From Lachnospiraceae bacterium UBA7160 (GTDB lineage: Bacteria > Bacillota > Clostridia > Lachnospirales > Lachnospiraceae), in assembly GCA_002491565.1 (NCBI GenBank), contig DKWE01000052.1:1-14416 (forward strand): 14,416 nt of DNA. The letters are read 5' to 3'. Shown in pieces: positions 1 to 6,704 of the stretch. Every line of letters begins with the position of its first letter. Within the stretch, counting starts at the first letter, position 1. The translations under genes and the position numbers were made by a program. Below the pieces are notes generated by a model, which saw only the letters and a list, made by a program, of their open reading frames with translations, ran no database searches and was not told the DNA's origin.

Positions 1-36
1 GCGTGCAGATGGTAGGAATGATTTTTCAAACACGCT

Positions 37-492
37 CTAGTTACCTTCCGAAATAATAAAATGCCATGTACCTACTCTACGGATATTCAATCCGGACATA
101 AAAGCAGCCCCTGCACAAAAATCTATCACACGCTGTCCCAGCGCGGTATCCACCTGCTCCAAATTGATCATCACCGCATTTCCCGCTTTCAACTTCTCTG
201 CAATCGCCATACAGTCCTCCATGGAGGTCGGACGAACCACCGCATACCCCGCCTGCTTTGTTTCTCTCTTCCCGTTCCGGTCCGATTCTGTCATTTCACT
301 CGCAGGATCCTCGTCCGCTCCATCATCTCGGTTCATCCGAAGCATTGCAAAAACGCGGTCCCAAATTCCTCTGCGCTGCTCCTGTCCGTCGTCCACATCC
401 TCCAGGTCTTCCAGATACTCCGATTCCATGTCTGCAGCCTGATCCTGGCAATCTTTTTCCTTATTTCTTCCTTCTGGAAATTTCAAAATCAT
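37..492 (-). CDS. sepF: Cell division protein SepF
   Basis: A 151-residue protein with the SepF (YlmF/DUF552) fold in its C-terminal half, about residues 80-148. The hallmarks are VVRPTSMEDCMAIAEKL, then NAVMINLEQVD and RVIDFCAGAAF. SepF is a cytoplasmic, membrane-associated protein that polymerises on FtsZ and helps tether and organise the Z-ring in Gram-positive bacteria. The first 75 or so residues are very acidic and look disordered, the usual linker, although a clear N-terminal amphipathic membrane helix is not obvious to me. The start is supported by GAGGA eight bases upstream. It stands alone with its own promoter; the usual ylm neighbours are not in view on the upstream side, which holds the unrelated uronate operon. 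Length is normal for the family. Confidence 0.9.
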   Translation of the reverse strand: MILKFPEGRNKEKDCQDQAADMESEYLEDLEDVDDGQEQRRGIWDRVFAMLRMNRDDGADEDPASEMTESDRNGKRETKQAGYAVVRPTSMEDCMAIAEKLKAGNAVMINLEQVDTALGQRVIDFCAGAAFMSGLNIRRVGTWHFIISEGN

Positions 493-619
493 ACGCTGCT
501 TCCTCGATTCTTATCTGCCTGATTTTCTACGCTGCCTGCTCAGTTTTCATATTGCTCTTTCCGAGTTACAAGTATAGAGCTCGCACACTGCTCCTCTGCT
601 CCGATTCGCTTTTTGTCTT

Positions 620-648
620 ATTATACATTGTCATTGCTGTTTTGTAAA
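620..648 (-). promoter_or_regulatory. Promoter of sepF
   Basis: On the minus strand TTTACA (643-648), a 17-base spacer and a perfect TATAAT (620-625). Transcription would start near 613, giving a leader of about 120 bases before the sepF start at 492. The match is close to the sigma-A consensus. Confidence 0.75.
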
Positions 649-738
649 TGAAAGTTTTCTTATATTTATCCTCTTTTGTCTACGGCTGGCTGCAGTTCAG
701 CAGACCCTGTTTCACGGCCCACACTCACGCTGCTAATC

Positions 739-1830
739 TCACACCTGATAAAATTCCTTGTACCACTCTGCAAATTGCCTCAGTCCGGTCCGCAGATCCG
801 TCCCCGGCTGAAAACCGTAATCTCTCAGCAATGGTTCGCAATCCGCATAGGTGACAGGCACATCGCCTGGCTGCATCGGAACCAGTTCCCTGTGCGCTTC
901 GAAGTCATAGTCGAGCGGCAGGACCTTTGCACGAATCAGCTCTTCCTGCAAAATGGTCACAAAATCGAGCAGATTTTCAGGGTTCTGATTTCCGATGTTG
1001 TAAACAGCATATGGCGGTACGGGCAAACCGTCCTCCCCGTTCTTCCGCTCCGGCGCTCCGGCCATAACACGCTTAACTCCCTCTACAATATCGTCCACAT
1101 AAGTAAAGTCGCGCCTGCAGTTGCCATAGTTGAAAATCTGAATGGTTTGCCCCTTCACGAGCCTATTGGTAAAACCGAAGTACGCCATATCCGGACGGCC
1201 CGCAGGGCCGTATACCGTGAAAAAGCGCAGACCTGTGGACGGAATATTGTACAATTTGGAATAGGCATGTGCCATCAGCTCATTGGATTTCTTCGTTGCC
1301 GCATAAAGTGACACAGGATGATCCACCTGATCCTCCGTACTGTACGGCACCTTTTTATTGGAGCCGTAAACCGAAGAGGAAGAGGCATACACCAAATGCT
1401 CCACGCCTTTCGCACCGCTGTCATAAGAATGACGGCAGGCTTCGAGGATGTTATAGAAGCCGAGCAAGTTGGAATTAATATAAGCGTCCGGGTTCGTGAT
1501 AGAATAGCGCACACCTGCCTGCGCCGCAAGGTTGACGACAATGTCAGGGTGGCAGGCTGCAAAAATATCATCAATTACCGCGCGGTCGGCAATATCTCCC
1601 TTGATAAAGGTCCAGGTGGAATCCGTGTGCTCTGCCGCAATTTTATCGATCTGATTCAGACGCCACTCCTTGATAGACACATCGTAATAATCGTTCATGT
1701 TGTCGATGCCGATAATCTTAATCGGAGACTGCGTTTTGAGCAGATCAAGAACGAGATTGGAACCAATGAATCCAGCGGAACCGGTGACAAAGACAGTTTT
1801 AGTTTTTAACTCAATTCTTTTTTTTGTCAT
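739..1830 (-). CDS. UDP-glucuronate 4-epimerase (NAD-dependent, SDR family)
   Basis: A 363-residue extended short-chain dehydrogenase/epimerase. The Rossmann NAD motif TGSAGFIGS is at residues 16-24. The active site is the serine run ASSSSVYG (about 149-156) and Tyr176-x3-Lys180 in YAATKKSNE. The stretch GRPDMAYFGFTNRL followed by NYGNCRRDFTYVDD is typical of the UDP-glucuronate 4-epimerase (GAE) group, which interconverts UDP-GlcA and UDP-GalA in the cytoplasm; UDP-galactose epimerases differ here. The start overlaps the stop of the upstream nucleotidyltransferase gene in ATGA (1827-1830), so translation is probably coupled, and a GGGGG ribosome site sits just upstream. It is the last gene of the three-gene operon. 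Exact substrate is inferred from family resemblance and context. Confidence 0.88.
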   Translation of the reverse strand: MTKKRIELKTKTVFVTGSAGFIGSNLVLDLLKTQSPIKIIGIDNMNDYYDVSIKEWRLNQIDKIAAEHTDSTWTFIKGDIADRAVIDDIFAACHPDIVVNLAAQAGVRYSITNPDAYINSNLLGFYNILEACRHSYDSGAKGVEHLVYASSSSVYGSNKKVPYSTEDQVDHPVSLYAATKKSNELMAHAYSKLYNIPSTGLRFFTVYGPAGRPDMAYFGFTNRLVKGQTIQIFNYGNCRRDFTYVDDIVEGVKRVMAGAPERKNGEDGLPVPPYAVYNIGNQNPENLLDFVTILQEELIRAKVLPLDYDFEAHRELVPMQPGDVPVTYADCEPLLRDYGFQPGTDLRTGLRQFAEWYKEFYQV

Positions 1831-2567
1831 ATTGTTATCCCCCGATATTCACTCTTTATTTTCCTATAGCTTTCAAGGTTGCCCACGTCATAGCGGTTTC
1901 CTGGCATTTCCATGGCATAGACAACCGATTTCGACGCAAGCCACGCGATAAAGTCTCCTGGGGCATCAACGCTGCAACCGTCAGCAATCGCTTCTCCGAT
2001 CCTTCTGCTGTCCTCCCTTGAGTAGTAATAGAACGGCGGGCAGCACCACTGCGTCTTCGGATGGGCCGGCTTTTCTTCCATACCTATGACACGGTCTCCA
2101 TCAAGCTCCAAAACGCCTCGCTTTGAAAGTGTTTCCTTCCTGTCTTCCCAGTACCGCATCACGCAAGATGCATTCTTTTCCCGACAGAACGCCAGAAATC
2201 TGGTTAAAGAGAAGTCCAGAATATTATCTCCGGCAAGCACCATCAGATCGTCGTCAATCGCAAGTGTCTGAACAGCAAATTCTATATCTCTGACTGCGCC
2301 AAGCCGCGTTTCATTCGAGGAAGTGCCGTCATTCACAACCGTTATTTTATACTCTTTGCCTTTTGCCCAGCTCTCAAAATGATGGGCGAATTTGTGATTG
2401 GATATGATCACAAATTCATCAATTTCATTTTCATTGTCCGAGCGCAAATCATCAATCAGCCAATCCACAATCGGCTTTCCTCCAACTTCCAGAAGAGGCT
2501 TCGGATAGTTCTCTGTGAGAGGATAGAGACGCGTTGCGTATCCTGCAGCAAGAATTAAACATTTCAT
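1827..2567 (-). CDS. Sugar-1-phosphate nucleotidyltransferase (RmlA-like)
   Basis: A 246-residue nucleotidyltransferase counted from the ATG at 2567. I prefer this start to one at 2594 because it opens directly on the family's first strand, MKCLILAAGYATRL, and makes an ATGA overlap (2564-2567) with the kinase stop. The signature loop is AAGYATRLYPLTENYPKPLL, a variant of GxGTRxxPxTxxxPK. Later landmarks are AGDNI (metal-binding Asp), EEKP, and RYDVGNLESY near the C-terminus. Enzymes of this fold join an NTP and a sugar-1-phosphate to give NDP-sugar plus pyrophosphate. Lying between a galacturonokinase-like gene and a UDP-uronate epimerase, the likely reaction is UTP + GalA-1-P to UDP-GalA. 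The sugar and nucleotide specificity is inferred from context only. It is not a UDP-sugar pyrophosphorylase of the plant USP type. Confidence 0.85.
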   Translation of the reverse strand: MKCLILAAGYATRLYPLTENYPKPLLEVGGKPIVDWLIDDLRSDNENEIDEFVIISNHKFAHHFESWAKGKEYKITVVNDGTSSNETRLGAVRDIEFAVQTLAIDDDLMVLAGDNILDFSLTRFLAFCREKNASCVMRYWEDRKETLSKRGVLELDGDRVIGMEEKPAHPKTQWCCPPFYYYSREDSRRIGEAIADGCSVDAPGDFIAWLASKSVVYAMEMPGNRYDVGNLESYRKIKSEYRGITI

Positions 2568-3964
2568 AAATTTACACCATCCGCACTGTGGCAAATGTGC
2601 GCACTGTACTTTCCTTTCATATTTGGGAACGCCGCGAGGTATTCGTGCTCCACCTGTTCCAGGATGCTCTCTTCACAGGCCGGGTCAATCAAGGCCATGC
2701 AGCAGCCTTTAAATCCCGCGCCGGAGAAGCGCCCGCCATAAATCCCCCTGGTGTGGGTCATGATTTCATACAGCTTGATCAGCTCAGGTGAACCCGTTTC
2801 CCAGTTTTCAATGGAAGAACGCCCGCTTTCAAAGGAGAGACGGCCAAATTCCTCAATATCGCCCTTTCTCCACGCTTCCGCGCCCTTTTCCACACGGTGA
2901 TATTCTGAATACCAATGCTCCGCGCGTTTAGCCCAGTTTTCCGGAAGTTTGTCTTTATATTTAAGGTAGATTTCATATGGCACATCTCTGAGGTTGGTTT
3001 CCTCAAATTTTCCGTACTCCATGCCAGAAAACGCCTTGAGTGCATAGGCAGCTGAACGACATTCATCCACTCTCATATTGAATTTCGACGAAGCAAGCGA
3101 ACGCTCCAGCCCGGAAAAGAAAATCGCAATTTCGTAGGGTTTCATAGAAGGCGCGGTGGGAATGAGCTCATATTGATCGTCTTTTGTATCGAGGTAGAGC
3201 AATTGTTCTCTGCGGCAATATACCTCACAGGACTGGTCCAGCTTTCCACACGACACTCCTACATATTTATTCTCCGCTTCCTTTGAAATGTTAATCATCT
3301 CCTGAGCGGTAAGCTTTATATTGTTTAACGCGGACAGTGCCGACAAAAATGTGATAATCACCGCAGCAGAGGACGAAAGACCGCCGATGGGAAGTTCGCC
3401 ATCCACTACGGCACAGAGTCCAACCCTCAGGGGATACCGGTCATTCAGTGCAATCGTTGCCCCGCGTAGATGATCTGCCCAGTCATTTTCCTTCTGCCTG
3501 GGCACCTCCATAACGTGCCATTGCGCGCGTTTCGGAAACTGCAGGGACTGAACTTCAATCACACCATTCTGCTTTGGACCGTATGCCATAAAGATCCCCT
3601 TATCAATGGCCAAACCCGTGATCCGGCCAAGCTGATGATCCGAGTGCGCCCCCAGCGGACAGATGCGATACGGCGTAAACGCAACACTTTGAGGCTTCTT
3701 CAGATAGCGCTCTTCAAATTGTTCGAACGCTCTCCGCCCGGCGCCGTCCGGAGTATATCCAACCGTCGTCACAGCCGGAATAATTTTGTGCGAGGCTGCT
3801 TTTTTCGTCCTCCCATCCGCCGGCATTTCCGCTGTATCCGGTATCAGCCAGGAATTCTTATCTTTCTTTGCGCCAAAAACTCTTCCCTCTCTGCAGAGAA
3901 GCGTCACTCGTCTCTCCGAGACTCCCCATCTCTGGGCAGTTTTTCGTACACTTAAATACATCAT
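2564..3964 (-). CDS. Helix-turn-helix/galacturonokinase-like GHMP kinase fusion
   Basis: A 466-residue two-domain protein. Residues 1-49 (MMYLSVRKTAQRWGVSERRV, then LCREGRVFGAKK and SWLIPD) form an excisionase/MerR-like DNA-binding helix-turn-helix. Residues from about 85 onward form a GHMP kinase: PYRICPLGAHSDHQLG (99-114), the phosphate loop PIGGLSSSAAV (192-202), a probable catalytic Asp243 in CGKLDQS, and GIYGGRFSGAGFKGCCM (407-423). Galactokinases carry GEHTDY in the first motif; here Glu is Ala and Tyr is His. From memory this matches plant galacturonokinase (PLGAHIDHQ), as do WAKRAEHWYSE and SSIENWETGS. Known role of that enzyme: GalA + ATP to GalA-1-P. The start is ambiguous between 3964 and 3961; upstream in-frame ATGs lie in the promoter. 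First gene of a translationally coupled operon. A simple galactokinase is the less likely alternative. Confidence 0.85.
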   Translation of the reverse strand: MMYLSVRKTAQRWGVSERRVTLLCREGRVFGAKKDKNSWLIPDTAEMPADGRTKKAASHKIIPAVTTVGYTPDGAGRRAFEQFEERYLKKPQSVAFTPYRICPLGAHSDHQLGRITGLAIDKGIFMAYGPKQNGVIEVQSLQFPKRAQWHVMEVPRQKENDWADHLRGATIALNDRYPLRVGLCAVVDGELPIGGLSSSAAVIITFLSALSALNNIKLTAQEMINISKEAENKYVGVSCGKLDQSCEVYCRREQLLYLDTKDDQYELIPTAPSMKPYEIAIFFSGLERSLASSKFNMRVDECRSAAYALKAFSGMEYGKFEETNLRDVPYEIYLKYKDKLPENWAKRAEHWYSEYHRVEKGAEAWRKGDIEEFGRLSFESGRSSIENWETGSPELIKLYEIMTHTRGIYGGRFSGAGFKGCCMALIDPACEESILEQVEHEYLAAFPNMKGKYSAHICHSADGVNL

Positions 3965-3970
3965 ACGTAC

Positions 3971-3988
3971 AAAGCGGATACCCGCTTT
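3971..3988 (-). repeat. Perfect hairpin between Shine-Dalgarno and start codon
   Basis: AAAGCGG, a 4-base loop GTAT, then CCGCTTT on the minus strand: a perfect 7-bp stem that fills the interval between the ribosome site and the ATG. It also resembles the inner repeat of the promoter at 4025-4042, with which it shares the GATACCC-like centre flanked by AAAG and CTTT. Confidence 0.75.
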
Positions 3989-3995
3989 CTCCCTT
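3989..3995 (-). promoter_or_regulatory. Shine-Dalgarno of the kinase gene, set back 24 nt from the start
   Basis: AAGGGAG on the minus strand is the only good ribosome site near the ATG at 3964, but 24 bases separate them. Eighteen of those bases (3971-3988) can fold into a hairpin, leaving an effective spacing of 6. This decides the start in favour of 3964/3961. Confidence 0.5.
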
Positions 3996-4003
3996 CTAAA
4001 GAA

Positions 4004-4060
4004 AATCACGATAGTTAGCGTAGCACAAAGGGGTATCTTTGTCAACATACTATCGTGATT
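4004..4060. repeat. Operator-like inverted repeat enclosing the operon promoter
   Basis: Perfect 12-bp arms AATCACGATAGT (4004-4015) and ACTATCGTGATT (4049-4060), 33 bp apart. One arm lies upstream of the -35 and the other just downstream of the -10. Nested inside is ACAAAG (4025-4030) with CTTTGT (4037-4042), overlapping the -35 and spacer. Placement at a promoter suggests transcription factor sites; the helix-turn-helix of the kinase encoded next is an obvious candidate binder, by inference. Confidence 0.7.
4017..4045 (-). promoter_or_regulatory. Promoter of the uronate salvage operon
   Basis: A perfect -35 TTGACA (4040-4045) and a 17-base spacer lead to a poor -10, TACGCT (4017-4022). Transcription would start near 4010, giving a 5' leader of about 46 bases to the kinase start. 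A good -35 with a weak -10 suits a promoter that is controlled. It is enclosed by the inverted repeat 4004-4060 and overlaps a smaller one at 4025-4042. Confidence 0.55.
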
Positions 4061-4066
4061 ATATGG

Positions 4067-4097
4067 GATAATATCCTTGTTAAAACATGATATTATC
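4067..4097. repeat. Second upstream inverted repeat
   Basis: GATAATATC (4067-4075) and GATATTATC (4089-4097), perfect 9-bp arms separated by 13 bp, located about 22 bp upstream of the -35 of the uronate operon. It could be an activator or repressor site. AT-rich, so chance is less excluded than for the 12-bp repeat. Confidence 0.5.
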
Positions 4098-4259
4098 TCC
4101 ATCTAACTTATTAAAATATCCGGCGACATAAGCGGAGCCTACTATTGCCATCAAACTATATAGAACTGCCCTAATGACGGCATTCCCTTCTTGTATTTTA
4201 TATACTCTCAGACTGACTTGGCAAATATTTTCCATGTATATCTATTTTCACGCCCATCT

Positions 4260-4308
4260 AAAAAGCCGGATTACGCATCAATATTTTCTGACTTTCATCC
4301 GGCTTTTT
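4260..4308 (-). terminator. Bidirectional rho-independent terminator after the zinc-ribbon gene
   Basis: Perfect 12-bp arms AAAAAGCCGGAT (4260-4271) and ATCCGGCTTTTT (4297-4308) with a 25-base loop. Read on the minus strand it ends in a run of five T, about 50 bases after the zinc-ribbon stop codon; it would also stop plus-strand transcription. The remaining stretch 4103-4259 shows no gene. Confidence 0.85.
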
Positions 4309-4358
4309 CTCATTCGATCAGGATCTATCAGATGGCCGTAACCACGACGCATCAACGA

Positions 4359-5024
4359 TTATGCAATCCTTCTCCTGATCTTTATCTTTCCTGCACAAAA
4401 CGGGCAGCCTGCTCCTTTTGCAGATGTGCGTGAAAAGATTCGTGCTTCCCACTCATGCCCTTCTCCACAGAGCCACCAGACCTTCTTCCCGCTGCCGGGT
4501 CGCACCTGATCGGCTCTTAAGGAACCGTTGTAAGTCGGATGCCATTGGGCAGCGATCTGCGGGAACAATGTCTTCAGGTCGTTGAAGCCGGGCAAGGCTT
4601 TTCGTCCTGCACAGTAGGGACAGCCAGTCCCTTTTTGTGCACGATTCTCGACGCTTGCCTGCCACTCGTGACCAAGAGTACAGCGCCACCAGATTTTCCG
4701 GGCGCTTCCTGCTGTGACCGCCGTTGGAGCAAGACTCTTGTTACGGAGTGGATGCCACTCCTCTGCAAGATCAGGATGCGTAGTAGCAAGGTCCGTGCTG
4801 CCAGGAATTGCTTCCTTTCCTGCACAGTACGGACACCCTGTGCTGCGCAGAACTCGGTCTTTGATCTGGCATTCCCAGCTGTGTCCTTCTTTGCAGCGCC
4901 ACCATGCACGGCGATGCGTAGCATAATCGACTGACTGCGGCGACAGCTCTGTATTCCGGTCGGTATCCCATTCGGCAAGCAGTTCCTGCCTGTCATTGAC
5001 TTCACAATAGTCGGCTAATGTCAT
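4359..5024 (-). CDS. Triple zinc-ribbon (treble-clef) protein
   Basis: A 221-residue protein made almost entirely of three copies of a roughly 70-residue unit. Each unit reads AEEWHP, a hydrophilic stretch, then a W-W-x-C-x3-H-x-W motif and a GCPYCAG or GCPFCAG motif. Putative zinc ligands are C44, H48, C64, C67; C115, H119, C135, C138; and C186, H190, C207, C210. This is the probable zinc-ribbon domain family (DUF4379-like), found in bacteria and large viruses, often near nucleases; its function is not established and a nucleic acid-binding role is only a guess. The start has GAGAGGTGAT just upstream. No convincing promoter lies in its own upstream DNA, and it sits about 107 bp beyond a recombination site of the neighbouring invertible segment. 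It has no signal peptide or membrane helix. Confidence 0.8.
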   Translation of the reverse strand: MTLADYCEVNDRQELLAEWDTDRNTELSPQSVDYATHRRAWWRCKEGHSWECQIKDRVLRSTGCPYCAGKEAIPGSTDLATTHPDLAEEWHPLRNKSLAPTAVTAGSARKIWWRCTLGHEWQASVENRAQKGTGCPYCAGRKALPGFNDLKTLFPQIAAQWHPTYNGSLRADQVRPGSGKKVWWLCGEGHEWEARIFSRTSAKGAGCPFCAGKIKIRRRIA

Positions 5025-5130
5025 GCAATCACCTCTCCGCCAATTTTTTTACAAATCACGTAACATTTTTCCCAATTTTTCGTTTTGATAAAAAGAGAGA
5101 AGATGGCGAAATGCTTTCGCTTCCCACTCT

Positions 5131-5163
5131 GATTTTCTTAGAGCATACTACTCTAAGAAAATC
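5131..5163. repeat. Left crossover-like site of the invertible segment
   Basis: Perfect 13-bp arms GATTTTCTTAGAG and CTCTAAGAAAATC around the 7-bp asymmetric core CATACTA (5144-5150). This arm-core-arm form is typical of tyrosine recombinase core sites such as loxP. Bases 5133-5160 are the exact reverse complement of 6769-6796 on the other side of the integrase gene. No T-run follows on either strand, which argues against a plain terminator. Confidence 0.8.
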
Positions 5164-5214
5164 ATCGTAAAAGGCACATATTTTTAGACTTTTTCTTCTA
5201 AAAATGCTGATTTT

Positions 5215-5254
5215 GACGGCTTAAACTGACGGCGCAGGGCAGTTTTAAGCCGTC
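5215..5254. repeat. Long imperfect hairpin inside the segment
   Basis: GACGGCTTAAACTG (5215-5228) pairs with CAGTTTTAAGCCGTC (5240-5254), a 14-bp stem with one bulged T and an 11-base loop. It lies downstream of the integrase gene and before the left site. It is followed on the plus strand only by a weak CTTTTA, so it is uncertain as a terminator. A smaller repeat, ATTTTTAGA (5180-5188) with TCTAAAAAT (5197-5205), lies beside it. Confidence 0.6.
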
Positions 5255-5276
5255 AGCTTTTACAGCTGTGGCGATG

Positions 5277-5370
5277 AAAATGTCTTTGATTGATGACATT
5301 CCAAACAGGAAATTCTAACGTAAAAATGTCATCATATGATGGCTTGTAAGTCTTCGTATGATGACATTTT
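5277..5370. repeat. Cluster of GATGACATT repeats, possible arm-type sites
   Basis: GATGACATT occurs at 5292-5300 and 5360-5368 and inverted at 5325-5333, with a partial copy AATGTC at 5279-5284. The second and third copies are part of a perfect 14-bp inverted repeat, AAAATGTCATCATA (5323-5336) and TATGATGACATTTT (5357-5370), 20 bp apart. The integrase has an N-terminal DNA-binding domain of the type that binds arm sites in related elements, so these could be its secondary binding sites. Confidence 0.5.
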
Positions 5371-5432
5371 GACAGTAAATCCAGTGTGATTTTTGGGTCA
5401 GTTTATAAAAATTTTATATTTTGTCTCAGTGA

Positions 5433-6587
5433 TCATGTGATTTCCAAAAGCCCATCCAATTTGCCCATATTCTCACGCTTGAGGTTCATCGAAGGGTGTA
5501 CGTAACGATTTAGCGTGATATTGACATTCGCATGACCAAGGATTTCACTCAGGCTTTTAATATCAAAGCCAGCTTCAATGCAGCGTGTTGCAAAAGTGTG
5601 ACGCAGGGAATGGAAATTTATCGGGTTTGTGTGGCTGGCTTCCAGTACACGTTTAAAATGGTTATTCATGGTGCGCGGTTCCATAAAGTGATTCTTTTCA
5701 CCTGTAAGAAAAAATGCTTCTGGTGGAAACTCAGGCAAATGCAGCAGTTCTACCAGCCAGTCTGGCAATGGGATTATACGCATCGAGCAGCTGCTCTTCG
5801 GCTCTGTAATCATGATTTTTGTGCGTGATTGCCCTATGTTTTCCTCATTTTTTTGTTGCAGACGTTGAAGTGTCTGATGGACATAGACCGTTTTTTCCCT
5901 CAGCGAAATGTCACCCCAGCGGAGTGCGCAGAGCTCTCCAATCCGTATTCCAGTAGATATACACATCAAAATTCCAAGATTTGGAAGTGTAAGATGTGCG
6001 ATGAGATAATTACAGAAGGTGCGTTGCTCCTGCAGGCTCATGACCTGCAGATTTGAAACATTCTGACGGACTGAGACAGAGTGTACAGGACAGGGCAGAT
6101 CTGGGGTACGTGCGCTCGCGTAGCGTTGAATGCTACGCAGCAGAGAAAGCAGGTCAGCAACTGTTTTTGCAGATAGTCCATTGCCTTCCTTCCCACCGAT
6201 CTGCAACATTTGATTGCGGAATTGTTCGACGATCAGATTAGTCAGGTTATAAACAGAATATGCCCCTAGCGAGGGAAGAAGATAGCTGTCGAGCAAGTTC
6301 TTGTACTTCACATATGAGGATTCTTTAAGGAACGGTTCGTTACTCTTTAGCCATTCCGAAGCCACATGCTTTAAAGAATTGGCATCGTTTTTCTTTACCC
6401 TTCTCATGAGATCGATAGGTGGACAACTAATTCGAATTGCATCCTGCAGCTTTAATTTTGCTTCATGATAGTTTGCGGCATAAACATACCCATAAACGAG
6501 CTGATTGTCGTCCTTTCGTCCCAGAATGTAGCGGCCTTCCCATCGGCCATCTTTGCGCTTATAAATATTAGAACCTTTCCGTGACAT
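5433..6587 (-). CDS. Tyrosine recombinase/integrase
   Basis: A 384-residue integrase counted from the ATG at 6587, which has GGAGG seven bases upstream. The frame stays open to 6893, but that extension crosses a terminator and a crossover site, so the long form is unlikely. A second candidate start at 6683 has a weaker AAGG. Domains in order: an N-terminal basic, AP2-like DNA-binding region (about 1-55, SNIYKRKDGRWEGRY), a SAM-like core-binding domain (about 75-165), and the catalytic domain (about 185-375). Catalytic residues appear intact: Arg215 (STGIRIGEL), probable Lys264, His326 and Arg329 (HSLRH), His352 (ILGHA) and the nucleophile Tyr362 (LNRYVHP). It makes strand exchanges through a covalent 3'-phosphotyrosine. 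Both flanks carry inverted copies of a lox-like site, so inversion rather than excision is expected. No excisionase gene is adjacent. Confidence 0.9.
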   Translation of the reverse strand: MSRKGSNIYKRKDGRWEGRYILGRKDDNQLVYGYVYAANYHEAKLKLQDAIRISCPPIDLMRRVKKNDANSLKHVASEWLKSNEPFLKESSYVKYKNLLDSYLLPSLGAYSVYNLTNLIVEQFRNQMLQIGGKEGNGLSAKTVADLLSLLRSIQRYASARTPDLPCPVHSVSVRQNVSNLQVMSLQEQRTFCNYLIAHLTLPNLGILMCISTGIRIGELCALRWGDISLREKTVYVHQTLQRLQQKNEENIGQSRTKIMITEPKSSCSMRIIPLPDWLVELLHLPEFPPEAFFLTGEKNHFMEPRTMNNHFKRVLEASHTNPINFHSLRHTFATRCIEAGFDIKSLSEILGHANVNITLNRYVHPSMNLKRENMGKLDGLLEIT

Positions 6588-6635
6588 TTTTGTTCCTCCG
6601 TTAGAATCTAAAAAATTGACGGCTAATTCGCTTTC

Positions 6636-6654
6636 TGGCAGGGGGAGCCTGCCA
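6636..6654. repeat. Short hairpin upstream of the integrase start
   Basis: TGGCAGG (6636-6642) and CCTGCCA (6648-6654), a perfect 7-bp stem with a 5-base loop. It lies in the integrase leader about 50 bases before its start and could affect translation or transcription of the recombinase. Confidence 0.55.
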
Positions 6655-6704
6655 CTAATTGACAAATACACCAGTTTTTCCATCAAAATCGACCTTCGAA
6701 ATTC

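Noticed and set aside
664..738. Terminator after the epimerase gene
   Set aside because: Only a weak bulged stem (CTGC/GCAG near 690-703) and no T-run; I could not support a terminator between the uronate operon and sepF.
1318..1809. Plus-strand frames opposite the epimerase and kinase genes
   Set aside because: They lie antisense to well-recognised enzymes and lack domains and ribosome sites.
3965..4102. Longer kinase form starting at 4102 or 4048
   Set aside because: These codons overlap the operators and the TTGACA promoter and have no ribosome site; the family start YLSVRKTA fits the ATG at 3964/3961.
5131..5163. Site read as an ordinary terminator or as a chromosomal dif site
   Set aside because: No T-run follows on either strand, and the arms do not resemble XerC/XerD half-sites. 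The exact inverted copy beyond the integrase fits a recombination site better.
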